In this document: piece by piece, positions 5,877-9,266 of the stretch
Layout: each line of letters starts with the position of its first letter
Numbering within the stretch: position 1 is the stretch's first letter
Source: JAYWFX01 sp043778575
GTDB lineage: Bacteria; Patescibacteriota; JACMRA01
Direction of reading: 5' to 3'
Assembly (NCBI GenBank): GCA_043778575.1
Contig: JAYWFX010000043.1
Span: forward strand, 1-9,266
Length of the DNA: 9,266 bases
Program-made: the position numbers and the translations under genes
Notes under the pieces: model-generated
Seen by the model: only the letters and a program-made list of their open reading frames with translations
The model's database searches: none
Told to the model about the DNA's origin: nothing

Positions 5877-6137
5877 TCAATAGGCTTTGGGAATTAGTAG
5901 AATTTGCTCACGGATATCACCCTCATTTTTTGATTTTATTTCTTTATTTTCGAGGCTTAGTTTTTCTTGGTCAGAACAATCTAGACTGTTAAAAACCTCT
6001 GCGATACCTCTATCAACAAAATTATCGTCTCCTACGCCCTTAATTGTTTCAACCAACAAAAGGTACAATAGTGGGAGTATTTTTCTTCTGAGATTATATT
6101 TTTCTTTGATGTTATTCAAACTATCCGTACTGGGCAT
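5877..6137 (-). CDS. Small hypothetical protein, 86 residues
   Basis: An 86-residue unrecognised protein. It has a basic N-terminal section (KEKYNLRRK, residues 12-20), a Leu-rich helix (ILPLLYLLLVETIKG, 20-34), an acidic middle and a charged helical tail (KLSLENKEIKSKNEGDIREQ). The Leu stretch is short for a membrane span, so a soluble helical protein is likelier. It starts 40 bp after the His-rich protein's stop on the same strand and has a promoter-like sequence in that gap, so it can be expressed alone or with it. It ends at a TGA (5877-5879), after which the same frame stays open into the next ORF. Function unknown. Confidence 0.6.
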   Translation of the reverse strand: MPSTDSLNNIKEKYNLRRKILPLLYLLLVETIKGVGDDNFVDRGIAEVFNSLDCSDQEKLSLENKEIKSKNEGDIREQILLIPKAY

Positions 6138-6145
6138 GAACTATA

Positions 6146-6174
6146 AACTCAGCACACAAAAGATCCAAAGTCAA
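6146..6174 (-). promoter_or_regulatory. Possible promoter of the 86-residue orphan
   Basis: On the minus strand TTGACT (6169-6174), 17 bases, TGAGTT (6146-6151) preceded by TGC as an extended -10, then 8 bases to the ATG at 6137. It fits entirely inside the 40-bp gap after the His-rich protein gene. Confidence 0.45.
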
Positions 6175-6177
6175 ACC

Positions 6178-7023
6178 CTAGCCTCCGCAGGTACTATCAC
6201 TCAGTGGTGTGAGGTTGTTGAATCGTTCTTTGATTTGATCATTTGTCGGCTCACTGCTTTGGACAAAAACTACTAGATTCCCAATGAGATTATTGAGCTG
6301 CTTGAGCTCTTCTTCAGTTTTTCGGGTTTCTTTTGGATCGCCATCTCCGTCATCTATTCCGTTATGCGCCAAAGTTGTGATTGGATGAAAAAACTTCAAA
6401 AAACTGGTCTTGGATTTCTCATTTTCTTCGAACTGCTTACGTATTTGACTGTCAGTACCTATAGTTTCTTCTAGTGTTTTTTGTAAAAAGTCATTGGTAT
6501 TTTTCTTTTCAAAACTATTTCTGTCACCTGTATAAATATATATTTGATCATCTTTTTGAGGTCGAGGTAAAGACTTGCTAGAAATTGGCACGGGGATGAT
6601 TTTTCCCTTGTTGAGTTCATCCAATCTGACACCTAAATAGCCATCTAGCCCACCAACTTTATTTAATCCATAGAGTTTCAACAGTTCGCCTCCAGTTATT
6701 CCACGCCAATGTATGTGTACTATTTGATCTTTGCCATCATGAAAGTGAACTGGTGTAGAGCTAACACCTCCATCACACTGATTTTTTTCGTAAGGAGTTT
6801 GGTATTGTGAACTACTAAAATCTTCTGCCTTTTCATGATATACGTACTGAAATCGAAAATGATAATGATCAATCTTTGGGTAGGCAATTGAGTCTGGAGT
6901 GATAGCCTTGATTCCACCTAGGAATAATCCCAGAATTACAACTACCGAAATCAAACTGATGATAGTTATTTTGACTCTTTTAAACTTCCATATTTTCTGA
7001 AAAAAAGTATTTTCTGAATTCAT
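6178..7023 (-). CDS. His-rich signal-anchored extracytoplasmic protein, uncharacterised
   Basis: A 281-residue protein with a basic cytoplasmic N-terminus (FKRVK), one membrane helix (about residues 19-38) and a large external domain. The domain begins with paired His motifs: HYH (53-55), H63, HFHD (93-96) and HIHW (103-106), followed by GITGGELLKLYGL and VGGLDGYLGVRLDEL. Such alternating His pairs commonly bind Cu, Zn or Ni, but no known metalloenzyme signature is recognised. Two Cys (83 and 279) lie far apart, and IDDGDGDP (223-230) resembles a Ca-binding acidic loop. The C-terminal ~100 residues are charged and helical. From memory, similar proteins occur in Saccharibacteria, always without assigned function; this was not checked. 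It ends in TAG, is divergent from the antiporter gene, and heads the minus-strand block. A weak TAGACA-N17-TACAGA lies 6 bases before its ATG. Confidence 0.88.
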   Translation of the reverse strand: MNSENTFFQKIWKFKRVKITIISLISVVVILGLFLGGIKAITPDSIAYPKIDHYHFRFQYVYHEKAEDFSSSQYQTPYEKNQCDGGVSSTPVHFHDGKDQIVHIHWRGITGGELLKLYGLNKVGGLDGYLGVRLDELNKGKIIPVPISSKSLPRPQKDDQIYIYTGDRNSFEKKNTNDFLQKTLEETIGTDSQIRKQFEENEKSKTSFLKFFHPITTLAHNGIDDGDGDPKETRKTEEELKQLNNLIGNLVVFVQSSEPTNDQIKERFNNLTPLSDSTCGG

Positions 7024-7063
7024 TATACATCTGTAAAATCACAATTTGTTTTTGTCTATTTAG

Positions 7064-7091
7064 TTGACAAGCGTATCCACTGTGCTATGAT
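7064..7091 (+). promoter_or_regulatory. Strong sigma-70 promoter of the cation/proton antiporter
   Basis: TTGACA (7064-7069), 16-base spacer, TGC extended element (7083-7085) and TATGAT (7086-7091). This is the best promoter match in the window. Predicted transcription start near 7098 leaves a leader of about 13 bases, TC-rich and without a Shine-Dalgarno sequence, before the ATG at 7111. Confidence 0.8.
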
Positions 7092-7110
7092 AGATTTTTA
7101 GTATCTCTCT

Positions 7111-8277
7111 ATGACAATACCTTTATTAACTGACGTGGTTATCATGCTAACAGGTGGATTGGTAGCATCCTTGGCTGTAAAGAAAACAAATATTCCCAAA
7201 ATTGTTTCATATATTGTAGCTGGTGTGATTATTGGTCCAAGTGCATTGAATCTCATCTCAAACATTGATGAAATTAAATTAATTGCCGAGATAGGTGTAA
7301 TCTTGCTCTTATTTGTAATAGGATTAGAGTTTTCAATTGAACGGCTACTATCATCCAAGAAAATTATATTTTTCAGCGGATCACTACAAATATTGTTAAC
7401 GATAGCAATTGTTTTTGTAGGGTCGATATGGTTGAAAGTCGAATGGAATGCTGCGATTTTACTTGGATTCCTTTTTGCGATTTCTAGTACAGCAATACTT
7501 TTAAAAATTCTGGAGGCTAAACATCAGTTAAATACAGATTTTGGAAAAAGAATCGTTGGGGTTTTGGTATTTCAAGATTTAGCAGTGATACCGATGGTTT
7601 TGTTGATACCACTACTAGCTAAAGAGCAGAATAGTTTGAGTGATATTTTGATAAATCTCTTTGGAACGGTTATCTTTTTAGGGTTGGGAGTCTATGTGTT
7701 TCGATTGTTTGCACGTTTTGTATTCCCGATAATTGTACGCAATTCTGATAAAGAACTTTTGATGATAGGCGTTACTTTGATTTGTTTTAGTCTGCCTTTG
7801 TTTGTTGGGTTTCTCAACATTTCTCTCGCGCTCGGTGCCTTTTTGGCAGGTTTAATAATATCAGAAACCAATTATAAAAACAAGATATTGCATTCAATTG
7901 AGGAGTTGACTCATGTGTTTTCATGTATATTTTTTATTTCAATCGGGCTTTTACTGAATCTCAGCTATGTATGGAACAATCTCAGCCTAATCATTATTTG
8001 CGTTGTCTCAGTTCTCATTATCAATCTTATTGCCTCTACTATTGCACTCAGATCCGTACATAGTTGGAGTCAGTCATTTATTTCTGCAATGTGCCTAGTT
8101 CAGATAGGTGAATTTGCGTTTGTGCTTTCAAAAATTGGGTATGATAAAAAGATTCTAACCCTCGAGCAATATGATATATTTTTAGCAGTGGCTATTATTA
8201 CTATGATAATTACTCCGTTTCTTCTCGACTTAGGTAGTTATTTTGAGAAGTATCTCCACAAGAAATCAGAACTCTGA
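7111..8277 (+). CDS. CPA2-family monovalent cation/proton antiporter (Kef-type), membrane domain only
   Basis: A 388-residue polytopic inner-membrane protein with about 12 hydrophobic segments, belonging to the CPA2 Na+/H+ or K+/H+ exchangers. It exchanges Na+ or K+ for protons in pH and cation homeostasis. Typical motifs are IVGVLVFQDLAVIP (residues 149-162, with the QD pair of Kef-like exchangers), LLLFVIGLEFS (70-80), GFLFAISSTAILLK (118-131) and LALGAFLAGLIIS (240-252). The protein stops after the last membrane helix and a short basic tail. It therefore lacks the cytoplasmic RCK/TrkA-N nucleotide-binding domain of E. coli KefB/KefC, as many stand-alone exchangers do. The ATG is fixed by a strong promoter just upstream. 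It is transcribed divergently from the His-rich protein gene. K+ versus Na+ specificity cannot be decided here. Confidence 0.95.
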   Translation: MTIPLLTDVVIMLTGGLVASLAVKKTNIPKIVSYIVAGVIIGPSALNLISNIDEIKLIAEIGVILLLFVIGLEFSIERLLSSKKIIFFSGSLQILLTIAIVFVGSIWLKVEWNAAILLGFLFAISSTAILLKILEAKHQLNTDFGKRIVGVLVFQDLAVIPMVLLIPLLAKEQNSLSDILINLFGTVIFLGLGVYVFRLFARFVFPIIVRNSDKELLMIGVTLICFSLPLFVGFLNISLALGAFLAGLIISETNYKNKILHSIEELTHVFSCIFFISIGLLLNLSYVWNNLSLIIICVVSVLIINLIASTIALRSVHSWSQSFISAMCLVQIGEFAFVLSKIGYDKKILTLEQYDIFLAVAIITMIITPFLLDLGSYFEKYLHKKSEL

Positions 8278-8365
8278 AAATATTATTGAGTTTAGTGGGG
8301 ACAATCCTAAAATAAAATCGTGATTTGTAAACACTGATAACATGTATAAATAATTTAAAGATTGT
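8278..8365. other. Intergenic region between antiporter and exonuclease
   Basis: An AT-rich stretch with no ORF or RNA gene seen. A weak imperfect hairpin (TTTAG at 8291-8295 with CTAAA at 8307-8311) has no T tract and is not called a terminator. A TATAAA (8345-8350) is present without a well-spaced -35. Confidence 0.5.
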
Positions 8366-8393
8366 TTGACCAAACCCAGAAGTGTGGATTGAT
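8366..8393 (+). promoter_or_regulatory. Possible near-leaderless promoter of the exonuclease gene
   Basis: TTGACC (8366-8371), 16-base spacer, TGG extended element (8385-8387) and ATTGAT (8388-8393), then 6 bases to the ATG at 8400. Predicted transcription start coincides with the ATG. The -10 matches the consensus at four or fewer positions, so confidence is moderate. Confidence 0.5.
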
Positions 8394-8399
8394 TTTGTT

Positions 8400-9266
8400 A
8401 TGAGAATTTTGTTTATTGATACCGAGACGACTGGATTGAAGCCGCAAGATGGGCAAATAATAGAGATTACTGGGATAATAGTTGAGTTTAATCCAAACAG
8501 CTTTGAGTATCAGATTGTGGATAGCTTTGATTCTACTGTGTCGCTTCGGGGGAGGATGGAGGACAAAATCACTCGCATCACAGGTATCACTGAAATCGAA
8601 CTGGCGACTGCTCCAAATCTCCGAGATATCCAAGAAAAATGGGCTCAGTGGCTAGAGCAGTATCAGGAAAACATCGTAGCAATCGTCGGTCATTCTATTG
8701 ATTTTGATTTAGGCTTTTTGAAGTTTGAAAAGTGGTTTTTGCCAGAGAACTACCACCGCATCGACACACTCAATCTGTGTAAAATATATTTACCACACTA
8801 CTCAGCTATAAACTTGGAGTTTCTGATTGAAAAACTCGCCTTGAGTCGGGTTCTGGAGTTTGAGGACACCGCAGAAAAAAAACTCACCGCACACAGATCT
8901 TTTTATGATACGCGGATGTGTGTGGAGTTATTTGTGAGCTTGATCAAACGTATTGAAAGTATGGGTCTACCGATTAACCTCCAAAACTATATCTCAAAGC
9001 AATTTTTACCTCTACCACTAGTCTTTTATCCAAAACTCAATGTAAAACTCAAACTGCCTGAAATCCCTAATTTAGATACGTTGCTGAGTGTCCAACTACC
9101 CGAAGCTCACAGTCTCATCCTCGCTCAAAAGCTAGTTATATTTATTTGTGAAACTACTAGTATATCAGATTTTCCCCTAAAATTCCACTCTCAGGGTAAA
9201 AACTCATTTGTCTTTGGTAGGATTGTAGATCAGCTACTTCCTGTAATCCCTAAAAAACAGGTTGAG
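8400..9266 (+). CDS. DEDDh 3'-5' exonuclease (DnaQ/epsilon-like), 3' end outside the window
   Basis: An open frame of 289 codons running off the right edge, with no internal stop. The N-terminal domain is a DnaQ-superfamily 3'-5' exonuclease: Exo I IDTETTG (residues 6-12, with Asp7 and Glu9), ITGIT (60-64), Exo II GHSIDFDLGFL (97-107, catalytic Asp103), RIDTLNL (120-126) and Exo III AHRSFYD (164-170, His165 and Asp170). These residues bind two metal ions and hydrolyse DNA or RNA from the 3' end. The ATG is chosen because MRILFIDTET is the natural family start. From about residue 185 onward a long Pro/Leu-rich region (FLPLPLVFYPKLNVKLKLPEIP) has no domain that I recognise. It may act in DNA proofreading or repair, or in RNA trimming; which one is open. 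It lies 122 bp after the antiporter and probably has its own promoter. Confidence 0.93.
   Translation, partial: MRILFIDTETTGLKPQDGQIIEITGIIVEFNPNSFEYQIVDSFDSTVSLRGRMEDKITRITGITEIELATAPNLRDIQEKWAQWLEQYQENIVAIVGHSIDFDLGFLKFEKWFLPENYHRIDTLNLCKIYLPHYSAINLEFLIEKLALSRVLEFEDTAEKKLTAHRSFYDTRMCVELFVSLIKRIESMGLPINLQNYISKQFLPLPLVFYPKLNVKLKLPEIPNLDTLLSVQLPEAHSLILAQKLVIFICETTSISDFPLKFHSQGKNSFVFGRIVDQLLPVIPKKQVE

Noticed and set aside
5877..5879. TGA as a sense codon (Gly, as in Gracilibacteria/SR1)
   Set aside because: Fic, the antiporter and the 245-residue orphan all end at TGA at the expected family length or a natural end, and no long frame (methylase, antiporter, exonuclease) contains an internal TGA.
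5887..6276. Plus-strand 129-codon ORF
   Set aside because: It is antisense to the 86-residue orphan and the end of the His-rich protein gene, and its Ser/Leu-rich composition is typical of an antisense shadow.
8291..8311. Terminator after the antiporter gene
   Set aside because: TTTAG/CTAAA gives only a 5-bp AT-rich stem with an 11-base loop and no T tract follows.
8355..8633. Minus-strand 92-codon ORF
   Set aside because: It is antisense to the start of the DEDDh exonuclease, whose Exo I motif fixes the true frame.

Overview
The window is 9.3 kb of fairly AT-rich bacterial DNA with a standard genetic code: TGA ends several genes, and no long reading frame contains an internal TGA. Genes are compact, Shine-Dalgarno sequences are essentially absent, and several genes have a TTGAC-type -35 placed so that transcription would begin at or within a few bases of the ATG. 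Together with a His-rich membrane-anchored protein that resembles, from memory, one carried by Saccharibacteria (TM7), a small anchored FAS1 protein and many small orphan genes, this suggests a Patescibacteria/CPR genome, probably Saccharibacteria-like. That placement is an inference and was not tested by search.

Left part, plus strand (1-3060): the 3' end of threonyl-tRNA synthetase is followed by a compact two-gene restriction-modification unit, an ApaLI-family endonuclease (481-1116) and, 3 bp later, a beta-class DNA methyltransferase (1120-2265). The methyltransferase has an extra C-terminal domain that looks like a decayed nuclease fold. A class II (self-inhibited) Fic AMP-transferase follows (2308-3060). 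The unit is locally much more AT-rich than thrS, as expected for horizontally acquired defence genes.

Middle, plus strand (3131-4628): a secreted FAS1 (fasciclin) protein with a C-terminal membrane anchor and an LVRTG sequence resembling a sortase signal, a short rho-independent terminator, then an unrecognised 245-residue protein.

Minus-strand block (7023 down to 4644): the His-rich signal-anchored protein, an 86-residue orphan, an in-frame 85-residue orphan separated from it only by one TGA, an ExoD-family membrane protein, and a 64-residue Pro-rich ORF. Several of these have their own promoter-like sequence directly upstream.

Right part, plus strand (7111-9266): a CPA2 (Kef-type) monovalent cation/proton antiporter without the usual RCK domain, transcribed divergently from the His-rich protein from the best promoter in the window, then a DEDDh (DnaQ/epsilon-like) 3'-5' exonuclease that runs off the end. 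No RNA genes, CRISPR arrays, insertion sequences or origins were seen. The most interesting leads are the His-rich protein, the RM methyltransferase tail, the near-leaderless promoter layout, and the TGA-split minus-strand frame.
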